From: an uncultured Elusimicrobia bacterium
Lineage (GTDB): Bacteria; Elusimicrobiota; Elusimicrobia; UBA1565; UBA9628
Length of the DNA stretch: 64,000 bases
Direction: 5' to 3'
NCBI GenBank assembly: GCA_903830945.1
Contig: CAIKVT010000060.1
Coordinates: 1-64,000, forward strand
Shown: piece after piece, positions 18,732-30,751 of the stretch
Numbering within the stretch: position 1 is the first letter of the stretch
Layout: every line of letters starts with the position of its first letter
Position numbers and translations under genes: made by a program
Notes under the pieces: model-generated
Told to the model about the DNA's origin: nothing
The model's database searches: none
The model's input: the letters and a program-made list of their open reading frames with translations, nothing else

Positions 18732-19597
18732 CGACTTTTGTCCCCCCAACGGAACCAGCGTCCCACCAGGGTGGGCGCTGGTGGCGCGCGGCCGTAGGCC
18801 GCGCGCTTGTTTTATTGATTTTGCCGGTTTCGTCGTGGGGCCTATCCATATCGAGCCCAACTCTTTCAGACCCGCATCAGCTCTCGGAAGGCAATGTCGA
18901 GATCTCGACGGACCTCGCCAGTCTGACGGCGTTTCCGGAGCAACTCTCTTATGACGTGTCATGGGGCATCATGGCCGTGGGCCAGTCCACCTTGGGGGTG
19001 CGCGAAGTCGTGCGCTTCAACGGGGTCCCAGCCTATCATGTGGTCTCCGAAGCGAAGTCCAACGCCTTCTGCGACACCTTCTATAAGGTCCGCGACCTCA
19101 ACGAATCCTGGATGGACGCCAGGACCATCACCTCCCTGGGCTACTCAAAAAAGCTTCGCGAAGGACACTTCTTCCGGGACGAATGGGTGCTTTACGACAA
19201 GCCCGCCAGCCGGTTCCTATCCAAGAAGACCGACCGCGACGGGACGTTCACTTGGTCGGCAGGCACCATCCCAGTCCAGGTGCAAGACATCCTCTCCAGC
19301 CTCTACTACGTCCGCTCCCACCAGCTGGAGCCCGGGACCGAGGTGGTCGTTGACGTCAACACCAAGCGCACTTGGCCTCTGGTCATCCGCGTCCTGCGCC
19401 GCGAGACCGTCAAGACTGCGGCCGGGACCTTCCACTGCCTGGTTGTGGAGCCGGCCCTGCGCGAGGAAGGCATCTTCATCCAGAAGGGCCGCAAGCTCCA
19501 GATATGGCTCACGGACGACGCGCGCAAGGTCCCAGTGCTCATGCGCGTGGAGGTTTTCTTCGGGCATGTGACGGCCAGTTTGGCCAAAATGTTATAA
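18728..19597 (+). CDS. DUF3108 envelope protein with signal peptide
   Basis: This 289-residue protein has a hydrophobic export segment (ALVLLILPVSSWG, about 26-38) followed by a beta-rich DUF3108 domain (SYDVSWGIMAVGQSTLGV, then the NAFCDTFYKVRD region and FHCLVVEPALREEGIF). DUF3108 proteins are periplasmic and of unknown precise role. The ATG at 18728 overlaps the lpxK stop as ATGA. Residues about 8-27 are encoded by two palindromes, one followed by a T-rich stretch, so the n-region may derive from an inserted element or from a terminator read through. No better downstream start is seen that would keep a whole signal peptide. Confidence 0.82.
   Translation: MTTFVPPTEPASHQGGRWWRAAVGRALVLLILPVSSWGLSISSPTLSDPHQLSEGNVEISTDLASLTAFPEQLSYDVSWGIMAVGQSTLGVREVVRFNGVPAYHVVSEAKSNAFCDTFYKVRDLNESWMDARTITSLGYSKKLREGHFFRDEWVLYDKPASRFLSKKTDRDGTFTWSAGTIPVQVQDILSSLYYVRSHQLEPGTEVVVDVNTKRTWPLVIRVLRRETVKTAAGTFHCLVVEPALREEGIFIQKGRKLQIWLTDDARKVPVLMRVEVFFGHVTASLAKML
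18754..18820 (+). terminator. palindromic pair with T-rich tail at the start of the DUF3108 gene
   Basis: ACCAGCG-T-CCCA pairs with TGGG-CGCTGGT (18754-18782, one bulged T). Then GCGCGCGGCC (18784-18793) pairs perfectly with GGCCGCGCGC (18797-18806) and is followed by TTGTTTTATTGATTTT. This looks like an intrinsic terminator or attenuator just after lpxK, yet it lies inside the DUF3108 reading frame. The first palindrome resembles the one after hppA. Confidence 0.5.
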
Positions 19598-19598
19598 T
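19568..19598 (+). promoter_or_regulatory. promoter for rfaE1-kdsB-pyrG-kdsA
   Basis: A perfect TATAAT (19593-19598) overlaps the TAA stop of the DUF3108 gene. A weak -35 (GTGACG, 19568-19573) lies 19 bases upstream. Transcription would begin near 19605, about nine bases before the rfaE1 ATG, which has no Shine-Dalgarno. Confidence 0.5.
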
Positions 19599-19613
19599 CG
19601 TAAGTACTACAAT

Positions 19614-23832
<4,219 letters not shown>

Positions 23833-23836
<4 letters not shown>

Positions 23837-24159
23837 AATGCATGAACTGCGGCCAGGAGAGCAAGGATACGGCCAAGGCCTGCAAGAAGTGTGGCCGTGA
23901 CCTCACCATCCCACCGGCGTGGTTTCCGGACGCCAAGTGGCACTTGCGGACTTTGGGCATCATCTACGCCTGCCTCATCGTGTTCTATTTTGGAGTGAGC
24001 TACCTGCTGCGCAAGCTTCCCAAGCCCTACCACATCCGCCGGATCCCAATCGAGATGACCCCCTGGCTGCGCCAAGGCGACAAGTTCGTTCCCGACGACC
24101 AACTGCAGGCTCCGACCCAGCAGCCCCAGATCGATACCTCCGCGTCCGGGAAGAAGTGA
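23833..24159 (+). CDS. zinc-ribbon plus single-helix membrane protein in the lpt operon
   Basis: This 108-residue protein starts with a zinc ribbon (CMNCGQ, then CKKCGR), followed by a transmembrane helix (about 41-58, LGIIYACLIVFYFGVSYLL) and a Pro/Gln-rich tail. The orientation would place the ribbon in the cytoplasm. I do not know its function. It is coupled on both sides: its ATG overlaps the kdsA stop (ATGA) and its TGA overlaps the GTG start of lptC. An upstream start at 23800 is possible, but the ATG at 23833 has AGGGGA upstream and gives the normal ribbon N-terminus. A regulatory or assembly role for LPS is inferred from position. Confidence 0.78.
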
Positions 24160-24680
24160 ACGCAGCCGCGCGCGCCGCCGCCGCCCTCGCCTGGATGGGC
24201 CTCCTCAGCGCGGGCGGGTGCCGCCAAGCCAGGCCGATCGCCTCCGAACCGCTCCAGACCATGGAGGATTTTGTCTTGGACCAGACGGTGCGCGGGGCTC
24301 AGGTCTGGGAGCTCACGGCGCGCAGCGCCGTCCTGCATGAGGAGGCGGGGGACGCGATCCTCGCCGAGCCGCGCATGCGCTTTTTCCGCGACGGTCGCAT
24401 GATCTCCCGCGTGAGATCTCTGACGGGAAAGGTGCTCGTGGCGACCCACGACGTGTTCCTATCGAGCTCGGTCGTTCTTGAAGCCATCGAGGACCGCTCG
24501 GTCCTGGAGACGGATGCCATGACCTATTCGGCTAAGCGCGACCGCTTCCTCACGGACCGGGAGGTGCGCGTCAAGCGGCCGGAAGGCCGCTTGCGCGGGC
24601 GCGGCTTGGAGGCCAAGCCGGACCTCTCGGAGATCCGCATATTCAACCAACGCGCCGAGGTCGAGGAAAAATCCTCATGA
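24156..24680 (+). CDS. lptC: LptC-like LPS transport protein (YrbK family)
   Basis: The 174-residue protein has a hydrophobic N-terminus ending in a lipobox-like LLSAGGC, then the beta-sheet LptC fold seen as repeated short strands (VWELTARSAVLHEEAGDAILAEP). LptC links the inner-membrane LptBFG transporter to periplasmic LptA. Similarity is by pattern and context rather than strong motifs. The N-terminus suggests a lipoprotein rather than the E. coli-type transmembrane anchor; the lipobox is imperfect. The start is GTG at 24156, overlapping the previous stop. The end overlaps lptA as ATGA. Confidence 0.8.
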   Translation: MNAAARAAAALAWMGLLSAGGCRQARPIASEPLQTMEDFVLDQTVRGAQVWELTARSAVLHEEAGDAILAEPRMRFFRDGRMISRVRSLTGKVLVATHDVFLSSSVVLEAIEDRSVLETDAMTYSAKRDRFLTDREVRVKRPEGRLRGRGLEAKPDLSEIRIFNQRAEVEEKSS

Positions 24681-25372
24681 CCTGGCTTGCGGCGCTGCTC
24701 CTGTGCGTCCGGTTAGCCGCTGTTGAGAATGGCGCCGCCCATGATGGGCAGGCGGTCGTTGGCGGAGTCGTGCGCAGCAAGGAGTGGGTCATCCGGCGGA
24801 CTCCGTACCGCGAGGAGGAGTTCGTCGGAGAGGTAAGCTATCACAGAGGCCCAAGCCTTCTGACCTCGGATTGGGCGCTCTTCAAGCACGAGCCGCAGAC
24901 CTGGGACGCGCGCGGACATGTGCGGCTTCAACATGGGCTCAAGTCCGGCGACCGCATCGATGTAGCCGGCGAGACGGCCCAATACGACCAGAAAACCAGC
25001 CGCGGCCGTCTGCTCGGGCCACAGGGCGGGCTGGTGTCATATTCCCGGATCCCTTTGGAAGGCGCGCCTGATTCGGGTTCGGCCAAGCGTCTCGATTGGG
25101 AGGGGCAGGAGCGCATCCGCCTGACGGATCAAGTGCATGTGTGGGGCCCGCGTCTGGCACTTTGGGGCGACCAAGCGGATTATGAAACGGGCGAGGGGAA
25201 GCTGACCGTGACCGGAGGCCGCCCGGTGGTGCACGTTCTGCAAGGTGATTGGACCGGCGCGGTGCAGGGCGACAAGGTAGTCGCTTTGCAGAAGCCGGAC
25301 CGGATTCAGGCCGATGGGCGGACCATGGGCTGGATCCAGTTCAAAGATAAACCGGGGAAAAAGAAGAAATGA
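24677..25372 (+). CDS. lptA: LptA/OstA-like periplasmic LPS transport protein
   Basis: The 231-residue protein has an N-terminal hydrophobic export segment (WLAALLLCVRLAA) and a beta-jellyroll pattern of OstA repeats: DWALFKHEPQTWDARGHVRL, then GDRIDVAGETAQYDQKTSRGRL, with GDQADYETGEGKLTVTGG near the end. This matches LptA, which forms the periplasmic bridge for LPS. The C-terminus is lysine-rich (KDKPGKKKK). It overlaps lptC and lptB by four bases each (ATGA). No lptF, lptG, lptD or lptE is in the window. Confidence 0.86.
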   Translation: MTWLAALLLCVRLAAVENGAAHDGQAVVGGVVRSKEWVIRRTPYREEEFVGEVSYHRGPSLLTSDWALFKHEPQTWDARGHVRLQHGLKSGDRIDVAGETAQYDQKTSRGRLLGPQGGLVSYSRIPLEGAPDSGSAKRLDWEGQERIRLTDQVHVWGPRLALWGDQADYETGEGKLTVTGGRPVVHVLQGDWTGAVQGDKVVALQKPDRIQADGRTMGWIQFKDKPGKKKK

Positions 25373-26088
25373 AGTTGAGCGCCAGCGATATACGAAAGTC
25401 CTACGGGGAGCGCCAGGTGGTTCAAGGCGTGTCTTTAGAGGTATCCTCAGGCGAGATCGTGGGCCTGCTGGGGCCAAATGGGGCGGGCAAGACCACGACT
25501 TTCTACAGCTTGGCGGGCTTCATCAGGCCGGAGTCCGGCGTGATCGCCATAGACGGCGTCGACGTGACGGCCCTGCCCATGTACGCGCGGGCCAGGCGAG
25601 GCCTGGGATTCCTGGCGCAGGAGCCGACGGTGTTCCGAGGCTTGAGCGTGGAGCAGAACCTGCGCGCGGTCTTGGAGCGGACGGTGCCCAGCCGCTTGGA
25701 GCAGATGCGCCGGGTGAAGGATCTGCTGGAGGAGTTCGGCCTATGGGAGCTGCGGCGGCAGAAGGCCTGGACTTTGTCTGGCGGTGAGAAGCGGCGCTTG
25801 GAGGTTGCCCGGGCCATGATCAGCGACCCGAAGATCATCATGCTCGACGAGCCATTCGTGGGCATAGATCCGATCACGGTGGGCGATCTGAAGGCCATGA
25901 TCTCGGCGCTCAAAGAACGGGGCATAGGGATTTTAATTACGGACCATAACGTGCGCGAGACCTTGCCCATCATCGAGCGCGCCTATCTGATGTTCGACGG
26001 GAAGATACTTGTCGAGGGGAACTCCAAGCAGCTCTTAGAAGATCCGAAGGCCCGGGAGCTCTACCTGGGCCATGACTTCAAGATCTAG
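25369..26088 (+). CDS. lptB: LPS export ABC transporter ATPase
   Basis: This 239-residue ATPase powers LPS extraction from the inner membrane. It has Walker A GPNGAGKTT (35-43), signature LSGGEKRRLEVARAM, Walker B IIMLDEPFVGIDP and switch histidine in ILITDHNVRE. The sequence GFLAQEPTVFRGLSVEQNL is typical of the LptB subgroup. Its TAG stop shares the palindrome CTAG with the stop of the convergent TPR gene, so the two coding regions overlap by four bases and no terminator separates them. Confidence 0.97.
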   Translation: MKLSASDIRKSYGERQVVQGVSLEVSSGEIVGLLGPNGAGKTTTFYSLAGFIRPESGVIAIDGVDVTALPMYARARRGLGFLAQEPTVFRGLSVEQNLRAVLERTVPSRLEQMRRVKDLLEEFGLWELRRQKAWTLSGGEKRRLEVARAMISDPKIIMLDEPFVGIDPITVGDLKAMISALKERGIGILITDHNVRETLPIIERAYLMFDGKILVEGNSKQLLEDPKARELYLGHDFKI

Positions 26089-27173
26089 GTGAACATCTCC
26101 AGATGCGTGTGGATTGCGGCCCGTCGGGAGCGGCGCACGGCTTGGTCGAAGATCCGCTCAGCTTCTTTTGTCTGACCCCTCGCGTGGAGCAAAGCTGCCA
26201 AGGCAGTCTCAGACAGGACCATTCCCCGCGTCTCCCCCCCCTTTGAAAAACCCTTCAACGCGACTCTCAAGCGCTTTTCGGCAGAATCCAGTTCCCCCCG
26301 CTTCAGGAAAATCTGACCTAACCCCCAATCCACATACGCCAAGTCCACCAAGTCGGCAATCCCCGTGTAGAGCTTGTGCGCCTGCCCGTAGTGCCGCTCA
26401 GCCTCGGCAAGTCGGCCCCGCTGACGGATCACATTCGCCAGCCCGCAATGCGCATAAGCCTGCCCGAACACATCCTCCGTCCCGGCCATCGCCTTAAGCG
26501 CCCGCGAGTAATACCTCTCGGCCTCGGCAAGCCGCCCCTGGATGCGCGTCACGCCGCCCAAACCGAACCAAGCATAAGCCTGCCCCGAAGAATCACCAGC
26601 CCGGCGGCTCAAAGTCAAACTCTCCAAAAAAGTCCGCCGCGACCCGCTCAGATCTCCCGCGAACCGCATTGCCCCGCCCAACGCCCACAGAACATACCCC
26701 GCCCCGGCCCAATCGCGCTCGCGCTTAAAGCGCGCTAAATGCCGTCGAAGCTTCTTCATGCAAGGCTTGAAATCCCCGGCCGCCCGTTCGATAAGCGCCC
26801 CTTCCAGGTCGAAACGTTCTTTCACCTCTCTCGTCGCCGCGACCTTCCGGCCCACAGACCAATACCGTCGAGCCTCAGACACTTCGCCTAGACTCCGCAG
26901 ACATGCCACCAGCCCCAGACAACAATCCAGCCAAGAAGAACGGTCCGGGGCGGTCAATCTGTCTACAAGCTCTCGGTATAGGGAAGCCGCAGTCGCCAAA
27001 AAGCCTTGGCTGCGCAGGCACTCCGCCTTGAGGATGTCCCCCTCCGGCCGAAACGCCTTCGGAAGAGATTTTCGCAGGATCGACAAAGCCCTAGTGAAAG
27101 AACCTTCATCTAGAAGCTCCTTGGCCTGCTCCAACCGTAGGGCGGCAGACATGGCATCGTTCTTATTTGGCAT
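26085..27173 (-). CDS. TPR repeat protein
   Basis: The 362-residue protein is a string of tetratricopeptide-type repeats (for example GQAYAWFGLGGVTRIQGRLA and GQAYAHCGLANVIRQRGRLA) over about residues 80-330, with no signal peptide, so it is a cytoplasmic scaffold by appearance. The ATG at 27173 is chosen because it lies 11 bases inside the end of the ceramidase-like gene, suggesting coupling. A longer form starting at 27221 is possible. Function is unknown. Its stop overlaps lptB's stop tail to tail. Confidence 0.8.
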   Translation of the reverse strand: MPNKNDAMSAALRLEQAKELLDEGSFTRALSILRKSLPKAFRPEGDILKAECLRSQGFLATAASLYRELVDRLTAPDRSSWLDCCLGLVACLRSLGEVSEARRYWSVGRKVAATREVKERFDLEGALIERAAGDFKPCMKKLRRHLARFKRERDWAGAGYVLWALGGAMRFAGDLSGSRRTFLESLTLSRRAGDSSGQAYAWFGLGGVTRIQGRLAEAERYYSRALKAMAGTEDVFGQAYAHCGLANVIRQRGRLAEAERHYGQAHKLYTGIADLVDLAYVDWGLGQIFLKRGELDSAEKRLRVALKGFSKGGETRGMVLSETALAALLHARGQTKEAERIFDQAVRRSRRAAIHTHLEMFT

Positions 27174-28617
27174 GGGCTTGAATCGTACTACTTTTGTCCG
27201 ACAATAAGCTCTTTGCCGCATCCAGGATGATGTGCGTCGCGGCCGGCCCGACCGAATTCGTCTCTTCGTAATGGTCTCCAGGTAAGCGCGGCGTCATCGT
27301 CAGATTGTGCCGGACTTTAAAGTCATACTCCGGCATGATATAGCCCAGCTCATCGTTGGCCAACCCAACGAACATCGCCACGGACCGATGGACCAGCTCG
27401 TTGAGGTATGGCGGCTTTGGTGCGCGGGCAAGGTCAGGCGGATCCGGATTGCCCGGCTTGACCAGCGGATGGCTGAAGCTGAACCGCCCGTCATAGCCAC
27501 CCATGACCAATTCCGGGAATACTTCGCCCGGCATGCCCAACAGACGCGCCGGGCCCACATCGACCACGGAAACTTCGGTCTCGACCCAGGGCCGGCGCTC
27601 CGGGTGCAACATCCCCAAAGCGTGCTGGAAGACAAGCCCATACGCCTTCCAGCCCGATAGAACATGCCCAGCGGCATCGAAGAGCTTGTGCCCGGACGTC
27701 AAAGCAGGGAGGAAGAGCAGATAGCGTGAATTTTCCACCGGCACTCGCACTAAACTGATATGGAAAGACAGCTCGGCGCGTCCAGCGCGGGCCTTAGCCA
27801 ATCCGCGCAAAGCCGCGATTGCCACAGTCTCCCCGATGCGCGTCGACTCCTGCCATGGCGCCCGATCCCTGACCGCGTCAGGCGTGAGCAGGCCCCCGAT
27901 CGGCCCGTTAAAGAACAGACAAGAGCCGTCAGTGTCCCGCTCAACCTTCGCGCAAAGCGCGCCTGGGAAATCAGCCGTGATGAGCCTGTTCTCCTTGCCC
28001 AGCACCTCAGGGTGGCAGGCCCAGTTCACCACCGTGGCGATTGCACGGCCGTCTTTCCCCTTCAATCCCAACGCGGACAGGTCCGGGTCGATGATAACTG
28101 GGTCTCGACTGTCGAGGCACAACCCCTTCGGGTCCAAGGCGCCCTGCCAGCCGGTAAGGCTTACTTCCTGCATCCGTCCCTCTAAACCGCGCAGAGTTTC
28201 AGCCACATTCATCTTGAGCGCCCGCAGCCAGGCCTTGTTCACCCCGGAGATCCCGGGCAAAGGTCCCCAAAGCCCCATGGTGTCAGGTCCGGAATGGTCG
28301 TGGGTCGCGGCCACGAAAAGGTAGCGATCCGGCGAGTTGAAGCCGGCCAGGCGACGCAGGTCCTCTACATCGTTGCGAGAAAATCCTAGCAGGTCCAAGG
28401 ACACCAGTCCGACAGTGCGCGGCCCGTCTTTGAGCAGAAGGAGATGCGCGTAAAGCGGGTCATGCACGCCCTCAGGCTTGCGTCCCTTGGCTCCGAAGCC
28501 GGCCAGGTACACGCTCTGATGCTCCAGGTCCGGCGTGATGTCCACCTTTCCGGCAGCGGCGGAAAGCCCCCAGGCGTGAGCTCCCAGGACCAGCAAGAGG
28601 CTAACGATCGCAGCCAT
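27163..28617 (-). CDS. neutral/alkaline ceramidase N-terminal domain-like exported protein
   Basis: The 484-residue protein has a signal peptide (AAIVSLLLVLGAHAWG) and then the start of the ceramidase domain (AAGKVDITPDLEH), VSLDLLG, ATHDHSGPD (zinc-binding histidines) and VNWACHPEVLG (further ligand). Full bacterial neutral ceramidases are longer (over 640 residues) and have a nucleophilic serine in a GDVSPN motif. Here the matching place reads NGPIGGLLTPD. So this is a short relative whose amidase activity and substrate are uncertain. The ATG at 28617 has GGGAGGT six bases upstream and overlaps the end of the glycosylase gene by 17 bases. Confidence 0.75.
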   Translation of the reverse strand: MAAIVSLLLVLGAHAWGLSAAAGKVDITPDLEHQSVYLAGFGAKGRKPEGVHDPLYAHLLLLKDGPRTVGLVSLDLLGFSRNDVEDLRRLAGFNSPDRYLFVAATHDHSGPDTMGLWGPLPGISGVNKAWLRALKMNVAETLRGLEGRMQEVSLTGWQGALDPKGLCLDSRDPVIIDPDLSALGLKGKDGRAIATVVNWACHPEVLGKENRLITADFPGALCAKVERDTDGSCLFFNGPIGGLLTPDAVRDRAPWQESTRIGETVAIAALRGLAKARAGRAELSFHISLVRVPVENSRYLLFLPALTSGHKLFDAAGHVLSGWKAYGLVFQHALGMLHPERRPWVETEVSVVDVGPARLLGMPGEVFPELVMGGYDGRFSFSHPLVKPGNPDPPDLARAPKPPYLNELVHRSVAMFVGLANDELGYIMPEYDFKVRHNLTMTPRLPGDHYEETNSVGPAATHIILDAAKSLLSDKSSTIQAHAK

Positions 28618-29344
28618 AACGGCACACCTCCCGCAAAGGGCATTCAACGCATAGCGGCCCGGTCTTGCGGCAGCAGACCTTGGCGAAGTAGACGAGGACA
28701 GCATGGAACTCATTGTATAGCCTAGCATCCTTGGGAATCTGGCGGGTCAGATACGATTGAGCCCGAGCATAGGACGGCTTTCTGAACCAACCCAGGCGCT
28801 TGCCGATGCGCAAGGTATAGGCATCGATGACGAAGGAGGGCCGACCCGCCGCGTAGAGAAGGATAGAATCGGCGGTCTCCGGCCCGATTCCATAAAGCCC
28901 CAAGAGTTCCACGCGGAGCGCCTCAAGGTCGCCGGAAAGCCAGTCGGCGATCTTCCCGCCCCGGCCCGCCAAGTGCCGGACGAACGCCTTGAGTTTCTTT
29001 GCCTTCTGCCGAAAATAGCCTGATGAACGGATGAGCCTCTCCAGCCTCGGCTGGGACACTGCCAGCAGACCGTCGAGGTCCCGGATGCCGGCCGCGTGCA
29101 GTCGGCTCATGGCCTTTTCCACATTGCCCCAGTTCGTGTTCTGGGTCAGGATGGCGCCCACGCAGACTTCCAGGCGCTGGCGCTGTGTGAGACGGCCCAA
29201 AAATCCATGCCGGTAGCGGGGGAGATGGCCGCCTGTCGGAGTGACCGGCCACCAGCCCTGCGGGCCGTAAGCGCGCAGAAGGCGTCTGTAGACGGTGAGC
29301 GGGGCGAGGGTCAACGGAGCTGGCGCACGGCAGCGCGCTGGCAC
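28601..29344 (-). CDS. HhH-GPD DNA glycosylase of the endonuclease III superfamily, MagIII-like
   Basis: The roughly 247-residue protein has an endonuclease III-like layout: GAILTQNTNWGNVEKA, the HhH motif LLGLYGIGPETADSILLYA, FVIDAYTLRIGKRLGW with the conserved Asp, and a 4Fe-4S cluster motif C-X6-C-X2-C-X5-C near the C-terminus. In endonuclease III the HhH lysine attacks the sugar. Here that position is Glu (GPETAD), as in monofunctional relatives such as the 3-methyladenine glycosylase MagIII. I infer a base-excision glycosylase without lyase activity. The start is GTG at 29344; a later TTG start is possible. Confidence 0.82.
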   Translation of the reverse strand: MPARCRAPAPLTLAPLTVYRRLLRAYGPQGWWPVTPTGGHLPRYRHGFLGRLTQRQRLEVCVGAILTQNTNWGNVEKAMSRLHAAGIRDLDGLLAVSQPRLERLIRSSGYFRQKAKKLKAFVRHLAGRGGKIADWLSGDLEALRVELLGLYGIGPETADSILLYAAGRPSFVIDAYTLRIGKRLGWFRKPSYARAQSYLTRQIPKDARLYNEFHAVLVYFAKVCCRKTGPLCVECPLREVCRYGCDR

Positions 29345-29384
29345 TGAGCGTCCTTAGAAAATGCGCTGATCGCCATTCAGTCCC

Positions 29385-30167
29385 TCACGTACTGCTCGGC
29401 ATGACCGGCAAAGACAGGCAGAGCACCGTGTGCCCATCCGGGCCGACCTTCATCCCCAAGTCCCCGCCGCCGTGACGGGCCACTGCTCTCAGGACGCCCA
29501 GGCCCAGGCCGACTGCGCTGAGGACATGTCCAAAGCGGCTGGCGGGATAGAGCAGCTCTAGGCTGCGCTGGGCTTCGGCTTGAGAGATGGCCTGGCCAGC
29601 GTACTCCAACCGTAACGCCACCGAAGCACCTTGGTTCTCGCCGGTGAGGCGCAGGTCTCCGGAACTGCGGAACTTGCGGGCATGGAAGACGAGGCTGGCC
29701 AAGGTGCGGATGGTGCGCGCCCGGTCCACGCGCACCCGCGGCAGGTCCGCGGGCAAATCCGCGTTGACGTCGGCTTGAGAGGGCGACGCGCCTCGACGGA
29801 TCGGGGCCAGAGCCTCTTCGATCAGTTCGGCGGGCGCTACGCTCTCAGCCTGCAGCACCAGGTCGCCGCAGAGCATGAGGTGAATGAGGTCGCGCAGCTC
29901 GCCCACCATGCCGTTGAGCCGGCCGACCTGATCGCGCATCATGTCCATCCATTTGACCTGGTCGGGCGGCATCTCGCCGAACACGCCGGAGAGGAAGTTC
30001 AGGGTGGTGATGTTAATGGCCGTGATCGGAGTATTGATCTCGTGCGCGGCGTGGGAAAAGAACCGCCCCAAGCGCAGGCTGCGCGCGTGGTCCCAGAAGA
30101 ACACGCCAGCCGCCACGGCGGCGGCGCCGATGACCAGCCCGCCAAAAAACGCCAGCCAGGCCGCCAT
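29385..30167 (-). CDS. membrane-anchored histidine kinase-like protein with degenerate ATPase domain
   Basis: The 260-residue protein has an N-terminal transmembrane helix (about 5-24), then a HisKA-like dimerisation helix with HEINTP, where H42 is the usual phospho-acceptor. In the ATPase part the N-box asparagine is missing (LVFHARKF) and the G1 Asp is replaced (YAGQAIS), although GLGLGVLRAVARHGGG resembles the G2 box. So it may not bind ATP normally. There is no sensor domain and no response regulator nearby. The ATG is supported by AAAGG upstream. It lies six bases after the gamma-carbonic anhydrase gene. Confidence 0.75.
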   Translation of the reverse strand: MAAWLAFFGGLVIGAAAVAAGVFFWDHARSLRLGRFFSHAAHEINTPITAINITTLNFLSGVFGEMPPDQVKWMDMMRDQVGRLNGMVGELRDLIHLMLCGDLVLQAESVAPAELIEEALAPIRRGASPSQADVNADLPADLPRVRVDRARTIRTLASLVFHARKFRSSGDLRLTGENQGASVALRLEYAGQAISQAEAQRSLELLYPASRFGHVLSAVGLGLGVLRAVARHGGGDLGMKVGPDGHTVLCLSLPVMPSST

Positions 30168-30173
30168 ATGCCT

Positions 30174-30692
30174 TTAGAAGATCACCCGGGAGACGCGTTG
30201 GTGTTTCCGCGCCAGCTTCATATAGATGGCGGCGGATTGTTTGAGGCGGCGCAGTTCCGCCACAGTCAAGGGCCGCACCACCTTGGCCGGCAGGCCCATG
30301 ACCAAGGAACGCGCGGGGATGCGGACGCCCTTGGGCACCAACGCGCCGGCGCCCACCAGGCATTCCCGACCGATGCTGCATTCCAGGACCGTGGCCCCCA
30401 TGCCGACAAGGCAGCCGTCGGCGATCCGGGAGCCATGGATCACGGCGCCGTGACCTATGGTGACGCCGCAGCCGATCCGGGTTGGTCGGCCGTGGTCGCA
30501 GTGCACCATGGCGAGGTCCTGAATATTGGTCCCAGCGCCAATAACGACCGCGTCCACGTCGCCGCGCAACACGGCCATGGGCCAGATCGAGACCCCTGCC
30601 CCCAAGACGACCCGGCCTATGACCTCGGCCGAATCATGAACGAAAGCTCGCGGATGGATCCGTGGCCGATGGGTTTCGAAGCTCCGGATCAC
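30174..30692 (-). CDS. gamma-class carbonic anhydrase-like hexapeptide protein (YrdA family)
   Basis: The 172-residue protein is a left-handed beta-helix built from hexapeptide repeats. The metal site is visible as MVHCDHG (H64) and TIGHGAVIHG (H81 and H86), the spacing used for the trimeric gamma-carbonic anhydrase fold. A C-terminal helix follows. Enzymatic activity in this subgroup is variable, so the product could be a carbonic anhydrase or an acyl-carrier-related protein. The start is GTG at 30692. The gene is divergent from nadB and adjoins the kinase-like gene. Confidence 0.85.
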   Translation of the reverse strand: MIRSFETHRPRIHPRAFVHDSAEVIGRVVLGAGVSIWPMAVLRGDVDAVVIGAGTNIQDLAMVHCDHGRPTRIGCGVTIGHGAVIHGSRIADGCLVGMGATVLECSIGRECLVGAGALVPKGVRIPARSLVMGLPAKVVRPLTVAELRRLKQSAAIYMKLARKHQRVSRVIF

Positions 30693-30751
30693 CTTAGGAA
30701 TACCTCATAGTTTGATAGACTTTAGCATTCCCGCTCGGGCTAGTCAAAAAC

